NCBI GenBank assembly: GCA_903813345.2
Contig: CAIIXF020000005.1
Span: 32,429,375-32,493,374 of the forward strand
Direction: 5' to 3'
Source of the DNA: Owenia fusiformis
Taxonomy: Eukaryota > Annelida > Polychaeta > Sabellida > Oweniidae
Length of the DNA: 64,000 bases
Part shown: one piece after another, positions 42,790-55,200 of the stretch
How positions within the stretch are numbered: position 1 is the stretch's first letter
How the letters are laid out: the number at the start of each line of letters is the position of its first letter
Notes under the pieces: generated by a model
The model's database searches: none
Seen by the model: the letters and a program-made list of their open reading frames with translations, nothing else
Told to the model about the DNA's origin: nothing
Translations under genes and position numbers: made by a program

Positions 42790-43050
42790 CACAGTTGGAT
42801 CAACATAAATATGGCATTCAATCCTTCCAAATTGCCATTGGTGGTAGAATATATAAGCTGCAACATATCTATGGCATTGAATCCTTCCCATTGGAGCTTT
42901 AGAATTGTGGTTGAATATAAGCTGCAACATATCTATGGCATTGAATCCTTCCCATTTGAGCTTTAGAATTGTGGTTGAATATAAGCTGCAACATATCTAT
43001 GGCATTGAATCCTTCCCATTGGAGCTGTAGTTTTGCGATTGAATATAAGT
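42790..43050. repeat. Minisatellite, ~64-bp unit, three to four copies
   Basis: Unit: ATATAAGCTGCAACATATCT, ATGGCATTGAATCCTTCCCA, TTGGAGCTTTAGAATTGTGGTTGA. The first copy is diverged. Short ORFs on both strands across it are by-products. Confidence 0.9.
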
Positions 43051-43516
43051 TGGAACATATCGAAGTACTTAAGAGGTAACCAGACATTAAGGTTATTTTT
43101 ATTATATGAATTGGAAACTTTGTACAGAAGTATTTCAATTCACTTTTGACACACATGGGTGATGCTTTGGCAAAATATCTCATATAGTTCCTGTGAAAAA
43201 TATAGTGGGATATATATTTTCAACTTTATTGCATATCATTACCTTTCCCATTCCCTATATCTTTTTTGGCAATAAATTAATAAGTATTGAATCACATTGC
43301 ATGCAGGTAGCTCAAGATCATAGGCTATCAATGCTATAACAAGGCTTCAGAAAAATTCTTTGAAAACTTCCAATTATCACTTATTTTTCAAAAATCTCTT
43401 ATGGATTTGCTTTGTCTCCTTAAATTGTATTCATGATAGTTACATGTTGGTAATATTAACTGAACATTAGAACTCTTACAAATTTCAAAATGGATGCCAC
43501 TTTAATTGAAACAAGG

Positions 43517-45108
43517 CATTAACATGACAAAATGTCACCACCTAAAACAATTTGGTCAATTTAAAGCAAGTTGAAAAAATACCTCTTTGACTTTTTTTGA
43601 CATTGAGAAGGTCATTGAAGGTCAAATGTCAAATGTAAAGTCAGATTTGAACTTCTGAGAACATGTAGATGATTTTGAAAAAAAAATTAAGTAAATTTGA
43701 AGCAAGTTGAAAAAAGACCTTTTTGACCTTGAAAAGGTCATTGAAGGTCAAATGTCAAATCTAAAGTCAGATTTGAACTTCTGAGAACATGTAGATGATT
43801 TTGAAAAAAAATTAGTCAATTTGAAGCAAGTTGAAAAAAGACCTTTTTGACCTTGAGAAGGTCATTGAAGGTCAAAGGTCAAATCTAAAGTCAGATTTGA
43901 ACTTCTGAGAACTTGTAAAGTCAAATTTGAACTTCTGAAAAGATGTAAATGATTTTGAAAAAAAAATTTGGTCAATTTGAAGCAAGTTGAAAACAGACCT
44001 TTTTGACCTTTTTTGACCTTGAGAAGGTCATTAAAGGTCAAATGTCAAATCTAAAGTCAGATTTGAATTTCTGAGAACATGTAGATGATTTTGAAAAAAA
44101 AAATTAGTCAATTTGAAGCAAGTTGAAAAAAGACCTTTTTTGACCTTGAGAAGGTCATTGAAGGTCAAATGTCAAATCTAAAGTCAAATCTAAAGTCATA
44201 TTTGAATTTCTGAGAACATGTAGATGATTTTGAAAAAAATTTTAGTCAATTTGAAGCAAGATGAAAAAATACCTTTTTGACCTTTTTTGACATTGAGAAG
44301 GTCATTGAAGGTCAAATGTCAAATCTAAAGTCAGATTTGAATTTCTGAGAACACGTAGCTGATTTTGAAAAAAAAATTTAGTCAATTTGAAGCAAGTTGA
44401 AAAAAGACCTTTTTGACCTTTTTTGACTTTGAGAAGGTCATTGAAGGTCAAATGTCAAATCTTAAGTCAAATCTAAAGTCAGATTTGAATTTCTGAGAAC
44501 ACGTAGATGATTTTGAAAAAATTTTTTAGTCAATTTGAAGCAAGTTGAAAACAGACCTTTTTGACCTTTTTTGACCTTGAGAAGGTCATTGAAGGTCAAA
44601 TGTCAAATCTTAAGTCAGATTTGAATTTCTGAGAACACGTAGATGATTTTGAAAAAGAAATTTAGTCAATTTGAAGCAAGTTGAAAACAGACCTTTTTTG
44701 ACCTTGAGAAGGTCATTGAAGGTCAAATGTCAAATCTAAAGTCAGATTTGAAGGTCAAATGTCAAATCTAAAGTCAAATCTAAAGTCAGATTTGAACTTC
44801 TGAGAACATGTAGATGATTTTGAAAAAAAAATTAGTCAATGTGAAGCAAGTTGAAAAAAGACTTTTTTGACCTTGAGAAGGTCATTGAAGGTCAAATGTC
44901 AAATCTAAAGTCAGATTTGAACTTCTGAGAACATGTAGATGATTTAGAAAAAAATTGAAGTCAGTCTAAACAGTATTTGTTAAGTTATAGGAAGTTGTAA
45001 GAAATTGTTACAGACGCCGGACGCCGGACGCCAGACGCCAACCACCAACCGCCGTCGGAAAAAAACGGAGACCATAACAATATGTCACCACTTTTGGTGG
45101 TGACATAA
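43517..45108. mobile_element. Family D element with expanded internal minisatellite
   Basis: The left end is GGCATTAACATGACAAAATGTCACCACC. The right end is ACGGAGACCATAACAATATGTCACCACTTTTGGTGGTGACATA, preceded by a GACGCCGGACGCCGGACGCC tract. Both ends occur, closer together, at 40857-40998 and 48940-49075. Between them, about 43560-44960 is an array of ~9-10 units of ~110-170 bp containing TTGAAGCAAGTTGAAAAAAG, ACCTTTTTGACCTTGAGAAG, GTCATTGAAGGTCAAATGTC and TTCTGAGAACATGTAGATGA. Short internal duplications vary unit length. Confidence 0.85.
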
Positions 45109-45356
45109 AAATATTGTACCTCCCTAAATGCCAATGGCACTATTTCTTTTACTGAGATGTTCATGATTACAATGAATAATCCTTATGCAGATACCCTAAT
45201 ATCTCAATATCCAAACAATAGTTTACACATATTGTCTGAACTCTCTATTCTTTTAATTATTTGAAGATTTTTAAGTATCCCAAAATATGAACTTTGTGAC
45301 TTTCCACTAGAAGTTGTGAATACAATATAATATATATGTATTCTGAGTAGAGTTAC

Positions 45357-45711
45357 TGTACTTCTATTTTAATTTGGCGGATCCACCAAATTGTTAAAGT
45401 CAGCCAAATTAAGTTGCTGCCAAATTCCTAAATTCACGGGGATTCATACTACACGAAATCTACCCCATTTTCTGGTGAATATTTTCACTTCTGTTAAACT
45501 ATAAAAATATGTCCATTCTCAACTACTTGACAGTTTACTTGTCAAATGAAAGTCAACAGATAGCAACAAGGATAAAATTGGGCTCATAAGTGCATCCTTT
45601 GAAGTTTGCCAAACATTCCAATATTGCAAGTCCGCCAAATTAAGTAGCTGGCACATGTTCAAAACAGCAAATCCGCCAAAATAAGTAGCGCCAAATTAAG
45701 TAGAAGTACAA
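45357..45711. mobile_element. TIR element family C, copy 2
   Basis: TGTACTTCTATTTTAATTTGGCGG at the left and CGCCAAATTAAGTAGAAGTACA at the right, with further internal GCCAAATTAAGT repeats. It is the counterpart of 23811-24033 and somewhat longer. Confidence 0.8.
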
Positions 45712-46243
45712 TAAGTCACAATCTCCAACGGAATTTGCGAATAAAAGCTCCGTAAAATCTAATATGCGCTAAGCCACAATCTCCGATGGAAGTTATGAAT
45801 ACAAGCTCCATATATTCTGAAATTGGTTTAAGCTATAAACTCCGGAAGAATAGCAGCCTAAAATACTTTCTTATACATTGGTTCATATTCTGAAAACTGC
45901 ACAAGCCAAATAAGAATTTGTCATTTTATTGTTCAATTCTGCTAGCAACTAACTGTTGAACTCAAAGGTATTGTGTATTTAATTTCCATTTCCAGCAACG
46001 TTGGTGATTGCATTCCTAATTGCAACATGCAGTATTTCAATGGATGCAGAGGAGCACAGAATTCCAGAGAAGTGCTGTTACAGCTAATATCTCAGCACCA
46101 GTTTAACAGCACAGTGTTCATATAGCTCAATCTTGGCACTGGGTTAACAGCACAGTGCTGATATAGGTTGAGCAGGCTCTGTTGACCTTGACCTTGGTCA
46201 ATGACCTGAGATTGACTTTTGACCCTTTCCCCCCGAATCGCTG

Positions 46244-49200
46244 TTAGCTCATCATATCTGCATTCGGATTATTACTAGAGTTACTCAATGATTTCAATGA
46301 GTCACTAACGTCTCTACGGAACACTGAAAGATTCTGTGTAAACCTGAAAAACAAGAATTACGCAGATGAGAGATCCTCCAAATATTTATATTTCACTCAT
46401 TCACATGCACGACAGAATCATATGACAGTGGATATGGTAGCTAGTAAGTATATTCTATAGATCTAGTACATTAAAGACTACAATAGAAGACCGCTTTATT
46501 TGAGACACCTCCAGTTCTGGAATACTACTCAAATTCTTGTTGCCCATACTGTATGTAAAATACACCAAGTGGAACACATGAATGGACACAGGTGTTCCAC
46601 GTGCACAGGTTTTACTAACAGGAATACAGCAAGACAATCTAAACATTATGCAGTGATCTCCGAAGACTTTTTCCTCAATCAGGTGCAAAATTTCATTTTC
46701 ACAATTCAGACCAAAATTAGCCAAAATATGCCCATTTTCATGATTTTCAAGTGGGTGCAAATGGATTTTCAAGTGGGTGCAAGCTTCCTTTCAAAATCTC
46801 AGATGGTTGCTGCACCGTCTTGCTTTAATGCTGGGGAGATCACTGTTATGAAAGGTAATCAGACACAAAGCAACATACCGGTCTCTATTCTTGACAAGGA
46901 GAGATCTCTCTATTCCTTCCATGAGACTCTCAAAACACTGGGCCATGGCAGTCTGTTTGTCAGCAGGCTGGCTGCTAATGATGCTTTCACGGAGCTTGTT
47001 GAAGTACTGGAGAACACAATGACATGGTATGTGAGTGTAGTAGGAAGCAGGAATGGAGTAATTTTGAATATAACATAATATGTGAGAGTAATACCAAGCA
47101 TAAAGCAAAAAAATAATGACACTAGCGTTGAACATTAAAATCAAATCAAAAAGTTGTCAAACACATAGAAGTTATGTATGCCTAGTTCTGCCAATAAAAG
47201 CCAACCCTGATCTCTACATATTTCACATCACAATTATACGACTGATGCAAATCATCCCTTAATTCCCAAAACTACTTAGTATTAATGATATTACATAGAC
47301 TATGTGAGTGTGATAAGAATTAGCTAGAAATGAAACCTTAAGTCATAACGTTGTCATGCTAATAAATGGAAGCAGGATATATGGGCCTGTATAGCTCATG
47401 TACAAATGACTACAGTTCAATGGCATTGGTAGGTATGTAATATAAAACAGATACCAAGTTTTTGTCTTTGTTTCACGAGATCGGGGAGAATATCTGATTT
47501 TTTCAATAACAACACTTACATCTTCGTTCAGGAGAATAAGACCTAGAAGTGGGCGGGACATTGACCATTGGTTGCGACAATCTTCAAACATTATGATGTT
47601 CAGGACTGTGGACAACATCTGCAAGACAAGAGAAATGGCACTTTATCTAAATGTTATATGGTGATTCAATTCAGCTGACTCAACACATCCCTGATTGCTA
47701 TCACTGTACTGCATTAGAATCATGGTCAATATAAAACATTCAAGTTACATTGACCTAAAGTGGTTATCATATTCTAGTATAACTGTGTGTGTTACTTAAT
47801 CATTTGCTCATACTGGAAAGGTCATTGATGTGCCTGAAAAGGCTATTTGAGTTAAAAAGGATGATTTTTGAAAAAAATAGTATTACATTATAACAACAAT
47901 AAAGTATGATGTAAATCTTTGCAACAGAATTGTGAAAAGGCACAAGAAAAAACATTGTACCTGTTGCAATATATCTGGATGGAGTTCTAAAATACGTAGG
48001 AATGCTTCGCTGTCTTGTGTTGATGTGCTGTGAGATTTCTTCTGTTTTTTGGTTAATCGTTTAAACAGGTATGTGATTATATTGTCTAGTGTAGCACAAC
48101 AACCCGTACACACCATGGTATCTGAAAGGAAAAAGACAACTTCATAAGTAATCTTTTTAACACAATTTTAACCAATCTTTATTACGCAATCTTAATCTTA
48201 TGTGATTATATTAGCTAGTGTAGCGCAGCAACCTGTACAGTGATAATCTTTGTCACAAATGCTAAACAATCTTCGTCACACAATCTTAATGAATATTTGT
48301 CACATAATCAATTTTAATCAATCTTCATCTCACAATTCTAACCAATATTTGTCACGCAATCGCAATCTTAACCAATATTTGTCACAAAATCAGTTTTAAC
48401 CAATCTTTGTCACACAATGTTAACCAATCTTTAAGCACGTTAACAATGAAATATTGTCATGAAATAAATTAAAGGCAACTGTACCTAGTGCTGTGAGGCC
48501 CTCAGATATTGTGGTAAGGATGTAGAGGAACACTCTTGGTTCCAGGTTACTAATGAATGTCATGTGGTCCTGGGCCAAAATCTCTAGGAGACCATAGTAG
48601 GCTTGACTTAGTTTTGGATAATCCTAAAACACATTGGGGTAGATGGTAATAATTTGCAATATGGGTACTAAGGGATCAATTGTCAAGTGAAATTAACATA
48701 ATAGGTATAAAGATGGTAAAGGGTTCTGATAAAATATATAGCCCATTCAATTGATCATATTTTTGGCATGCAAAATCAAAGTACCTCTACAAGTTTTCCT
48801 ACTGAAAAGTCAACAAAGCAAGTAAATAAAGCCATGGTGTGAGACCATGAAATTGCATTTCTTCTCAGCCATGTTTCTAGTTAAACACAGAAGGTGATGA
48901 GTATCAGAATGGTATGAAGTATTGTAAATCAACATTTTACAAGGCATTAATATGCAAATTGTCACACCTGCCATCTGCCAGACACAAACTACCAACCGCC
49001 ACATACCGAACACTGTCCACAAAAAAGTTGGAGACTGTAACAATATGTCACCACTTTCACTTTTGTGATGACAAATAAACTGTATAACTTACCAATAGAT
49101 CACTGTGTGGTATAGAGAGCAGTAGTTTCACAAATGTTTGAAGTGCATTACTGAGGGCATCATCCCCATAGAGTCTGAAGACACCAAAGTTGACATAATT

Positions 49201-52200
49201 CCCACATAAAGCTGCCTTCAGCATGGAAAAGCATATAGAGACACCTTTTAATCTGGTAGAGTTAAGGTAAATGTGTATTATTATCACTGTCTCACATGAG
49301 TTGAATTTCAACAGAGTGGAATCAATTATCTGTATAGAAATAAACAAATCTAGTGATTACCATATTTGAGCCATGAATGCCAAATGAGTTTTTTTTCATT
49401 TGTATGATAGAAAACTCCTTCAATTAATCCAATATCTTTTCAGAAACTTAACAAATTGATTTAAGCCTCTTCCCTTCCCAAAAACACACCACCTTTAATT
49501 TTCATTTAATCTAAAATGTTTAAAATAACTGTGTGAAGCAGATTTCATATTTTCTAAAGGATACTTCATTGCATATATTTGATCTTTTGGTATTTGTTCC
49601 CCTAGTGTCAGCAGGCGGGTACCTGAAACAAAATCAAGCAATATTCATAACATCTCAACAGAGAGGGTTCACAATCTAATTGAAAAGGTAGTATCACCTG
49701 AGTATGCAATTTACAAAAATATACGATGTAAAATATGATTCACCCACAAAGTAATAACAAGCTAAAAATATGACATGATTTAAAGTAGAACTAGTTCAGA
49801 AGATTGAATGTGCCACAAAAGTCATACAAAGTTCACATTATGCAAGATCCTAACTCCAAATTAAATACAAACTACAGGGTGACACAAAATGCCACCATTT
49901 AACATTAAGATGAACCTTTTTAAGTGTAGCTATAGACTGAGTTTTCGATATGTGAAACAGTGGTATACATAATATACAATATCAACTGTTAACAAAGAAC
50001 GAAATTCTGCACTAAAGGCTGATGTGAAATTTCAATCACTCTATTCTGATTTTAACACACTTTTAGTTTATAACTAAAACAGATTACTAATAGGGGAGAA
50101 AAATGAGTTTACCATAACTGACAATTATTTTGCTGATTTCTCTGAAGAGTAGGATGCCATTTGGGGAAGAAACATCAAACTGTAACCGCTGGGACCTAAA
50201 ACATATAAAGAGAAAATGAACTGTTATATAGTGGAACTACAACTGATTATTTGAATATTTTTCTACATATAGTAAAAGAGTGCACCAGAGATGATGCAGG
50301 TATACTATACATATGTATGTATGAATGGGTGATTTAGAGACAAGGATTCATTTTCAAAAAAGGAATAATATGTATGTTCTTATGTTCTTGTGTCTTGTGT
50401 TTATAAATCTCAAGATATGGTTTAAGACATATGAAGCAATTGACCCACCTGTTCTGTGCAAGTTCAGCCATCAACTTTAGTATTGGAGTGGTGACTGAAG
50501 GCTCATGGTACCACACCTCCACTGCTCGGAGCAGGACTGGTGTGTATGCTGGGTAGACCCAGTCAAATAACATCATGTAACTGGTCTTTGTGTTGAAGGC
50601 AAATGCAACTCCCCTCAGATCACGTGCAAGACCAATAAGAGATCGCTGAAAGATATTTCAATTATAAATTAATTTAAAACGTAGGATCCTGTGCTAAGAG
50701 CTGAAGTGAAAAAGTCACTCAACCATGGCACCTTTTTACATTCATTTTAATCATTCAGAAAAGTTTGTGCAACAGAAATATTTTCTGGACAAGCTATTGG
50801 AAGGAGGGCTTCACTATTACGATTTATAAATATTTTAACCAGAACAACGGCAACGCCAAAGCGTAGCGAATCCCATCGAACAGAAATGGCTGGCATTTTT
50901 ACAAACGAAGCGCAAATATCATAAAACAACACACCAGAAAGGCCACCATTTTCAAAATGGTAGCTCACTAGCCAAGTTGTCATCAGAAGAAATAATATGC
51001 TTTTAAGTAGCCACCTCTAAAATTTTTGAAAAATCGCACACATGCTTGTAAAATAACACACATAAAAATGGTGGCCATTTTTCAAAATGGCCGACTACTC
51101 CCTAAAGTTTTATTAGACAATGTGCCATGCTTAAAGTATTCACATATCAATTATGAACAAAATCGCTCCACTACTTTTCAGGTTATAGTAAAATACGTTA
51201 AAATGGCGGCCATTTTTCAAAATTGTTTTCAAAATGGCCGCCTTCTACCAAAAGTGTCATAGGACAGTGTGCCATGCTTATAGTATTCACATACCAAATA
51301 TGAACAAAATCGCTCCACTACTTTTCGAGTTATAGTAAAATACGTTAAAATGGCGGCCATTTTGAAAAATGGCCACCTTCTACCAAAAGTGTCTTTAGAC
51401 AGTGTGCAATGCTTATAGTATCCACATACCAAATATGAACAAAATCGCTCCACTACTTTTTGAGTTACAGCAAAAATCGTAAAATGACGAGTAAAGGCCG
51501 CCATTTTTCAAGATGGCTGCCATGTGCTTCTTTAATATCTACATTTGTAGCATTATTAACGTCCTTTATAATTTTTTTACATTTAAAACATATTGCTATT
51601 ACAGTTTACATATTGCACCTAAATTACTGTAAAATCGTCACTAAAATGGCCGCCATTTTGAAATGAGCAGCCATTTTGAAAATCGGCTTTCGAGCAGAAC
51701 TTCTAACCCCATAGGGTATATGTGTACAAAATATGAACAAAATCTGGCCAACCGTATTTGAGTTATTGCCCGGACGGACGGACGGACAGACGGACGGACG
51801 TACGTAGACGTACGTACGGATGGACGGATGGACGGACGGACGGACGGAGGCGTTCCCTATATCCCTCCGAACTTCGTTCGATGGGATAATTAACACTTAT
51901 TTGCAACCACAATAGCAGCTCTGTAGGTGCAAAACATCATGTCTTCAACACATCGGTCTTCAACTGTTTAAAGTCACAATCAAAATATATTCAGTTTTTG
52001 TTCAAATAAGGTCAGATTGCTTCCAAACACTGACCAAAACCACTCTCTTAATCATAAGGAAAAATTCAATAACATAAGAAAATGTCACCACCTAGCTGCA
52101 ATAAAAAGTAACAAGTAAGTGTAACCATTTGTTAGAGATTCTGATACCAGTCATAAAAACTTGTGAATAATTGAACAGTAGCTCACATCACAACGAAAGA

Positions 52201-55200
52201 GGATAAATTACTAAGAGAGTGTTTGATATTGGTGATCTTAAGCAAAAGCATATGTTGGGAGATTAAAACTTCCTTAATCAGAATCTTACAGGACATAAAA
52301 CATGGACTAAAGCCTAAATAAATTGTTAAACATTAAAAATTCCCTACCTTTGCTTCCTCAGCTCTGAATAATGATGAGTTGGCATTGCTTATCAAATTAC
52401 CCACAGCATCAAATGCAGCTAATAATGAAAAAATTGGTTTGTTATTACTTAACAAGGAATCACTGTGTCAAAATGTAACTGTCACATTTGATCTATGGCA
52501 ACTGTACAGTGGCTGTAGCTTCCCAAAATTGAGAGAAATATGCAGCATAAAATATAGGAATACGTAGTACAATGTAGATTTTCTATATTGATTTTTTGAA
52601 GCTATGGCCACAGGAGAGCAAATGTAACTGAAGCTTTACTGGGACATCATGAACTGTTCAAACTCGAGATTTGACTTACTAGTGAGGGGCATCATAAACT
52701 GTTCAAACTTCTCTTCATCCTCCCCTAGGTCCACCATGAGCAATCTGCCCAGGGCTGTATAGAAGGTGGTCCTACAGCGCATGTCATTCACCTGGTTCTC
52801 TGTACTGTTTGTAATACCCAAGAATGGGAAGTGTTCACTCTGCAATACAAACAAATCTTCATGCAACCGATTCATTTCAATTGATCATGAACTTACTTTA
52901 GAATTAATGAACAGTGTGATTGCAGAGCAAGAGCTTATTTATTGTGATTGTTGAGCATGAACTTATTTTGATTTTCTGAATGTTAAGCATGAACTCTCAT
53001 ACTATGTGATTGCTGAGCAAGAGCTTATTTATTGTGATTGTTGAGCATGAACTTATTTTGATTTTCTGACTGTTAAGCATGAACTCTCGAACTATGTGAT
53101 TGCTGAGCAAGAGCTTATTTATTGTGATTGTTGAGCATGAACTTATTTTGATTTTGCGAATGTAAAGCATGAACTTACTGTGTGATTGCTGAGCATGAAC
53201 TTATTTTGTGGTTAAACATGAACTCACTGTGTGATTGTTGAGCATGAACTTATTTTGTGGTTTAATATGAACTCACTGTGTGATTGCTGAGCATGAACTC
53301 ATTTTGTGGTTTAATATGAACTCACTGTGTGATTGCTGAGCATGAACTTATTTTGTGGTTTAACATGAACTTACTGTGTGATTGCTGAGCATGAACTTAT
53401 TTTGTGGTTTAACATGAACTTACTGTGTGATTATTGAGCATGAACTTATTTTGTGGTTTAATATGAACTCACTGTGTGATTGCTGAGCATGAAGTCATTT
53501 TGTGGTTTAATATGAACTCACTGTGTGATTGCTGAGCATGAACTCATTTTGTGGTTTAATATGAACTCACTGTGTGATTGCTGAGCATGAACTTATTTTG
53601 TGGTTTAATATGAACTCACTGTGTGATTGCTGAGCATGAACTCATTTTGTGGTTAAACATGCACTTACTGTGTGATTATTGAGCATGAACTGTACAGCAT
53701 CCAGTTTGACAAGTTTCCTAACACTGCTGTAGCCAACACTGAGGTCACTGAGGAGCTGCAAAGTTTTTGTGATGATCTGTTCACTTCTACCCCAGTACTT
53801 CAAGTTGGTTATTCTGTAAGATAAACATGTACACATGCAAGGTATTGTATTTTTGTTTACTATTACCCCAGTAGGATAAACATGTACACATGCAAGGTAT
53901 TGTATTTTGGTTTACTATTACCCCAGTACTTCAAGTTGGTTATTCTGTAAGATAAACATGTAGTATTTTGTATCAAATTGGTTTACAATTACCCTAGTAC
54001 TTCAAGTTGGTTATTCTGTTAAATAAACATGTACACATGCAAGGCTATTTTGTATCAAATTGGTTTACTATTACCCCAGTACTTCAAGTTGGTTATTCTG
54101 TTAGATAAACATGTACACATGCAAGGCTATTTTGTATCAAATTGGTTTACTATTACCCCAGTACTTCAAGTTGGTTATACTGTAAGATAAACATGTACAT
54201 GTGCAAGGCTATTTTGTTTCAAATTGGTTTACTATTACCCCAGTACTTCAAGTTGGTTATTCTGTAAGATAAACATGTACATGTGCAAGGCTATTTTGTA
54301 TCAAATTGGTTTACTATTACCCCAGTACTTCAAGTTGGTTATTCTGTAAGATAAACATGTACATGTGCAAGGCTATTTTATTTCAAATTGGTTTACTAAT
54401 CAGACTTTACTGAGAAACGATAAGGTCCCAAAATGTACTACATATTTTATTCAAGTTTTCAACTTACATTTTTCCTATGAATACCCTAAGCACCATTGCC
54501 TCGTCATTTAGCCCCAATACTTCTGATAGTCTTCTATATACCTACACAGTAAAATACAACAAAAAGTATAATCATCTAAAATACCAAACATAAGAATAGT
54601 GTAAACAATTATTCCAATAAATTTACCAGAAATAACTAGCAGCTAGTAACTTTAAATAGTAAACTGAAATCTCAATTAAATTGCATTCTGAAGATGTGCT
54701 TGTCTCAGAAGCTTGAAATGTTTAACCTAATAATCCGTATAAGGTAAAATATTTCCTAACACATGGAATATTGTGCAAAAATGTGGCCATGAAGATTAAA
54801 CAATCTGAGCAAGATTCAAAAGACATGGAATTATTCTACCAAAAAGTAACCTTACATATATATTTGCTTTTTGCATAAAACAACTTTGCCAGGTGAAATC
54901 AGACACATAATTGCATCCAGGACTAAGCTGAAAATATGCCCCAGCATATGTGGTTGTGAAATAAAAAAAAACCTTACTTTTGAAGTTTTTTGCACTTGAT
55001 CCCCTACATATATTTTTCTAAATTGTTCAAAGAAACTAAGCATTGCCAGTTCCAACTTTGCACACCCAGCCTGGGCCAGTCTACTGTCTGTCAGGTTCAT
55101 CAATTGCAACACCCTAAAATGAATATGCACTTGTTACTAGTGAAGTTCTCATTTGAAAAAATAAAATAAATCACTTATGATCTTAAGACATTTTTAACAA

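Larger units (their letters stand above)
39025..46243. other. Convergent intergenic region (PAOX 3' side / XPO7 3' side)
   Basis: Both flanking genes end here. A possible PAOX polyadenylation signal (AATAAA at 41152-41157, followed by GT-rich sequence) and a possible XPO7 signal (TTTATT on the plus strand, 45925-45930) are visible but weak. The region holds a duplicated mariner-like hairpin, a foldback, a 64-bp minisatellite and a 1.6-kb minisatellite-bearing element. No gene recognised. Confidence 0.5.

Noticed and set aside
46500-47078. 192-codon plus-strand ORF
   Set aside because: It runs antisense through a MITE and the XPO7 exon 46879-47006; the minus-strand exon is the real gene.
51624-51896. 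Minus-strand ORF rich in RPSV/PSVRP
   Set aside because: Product of the GGACGGACGG simple repeat at the end of a dispersed element.
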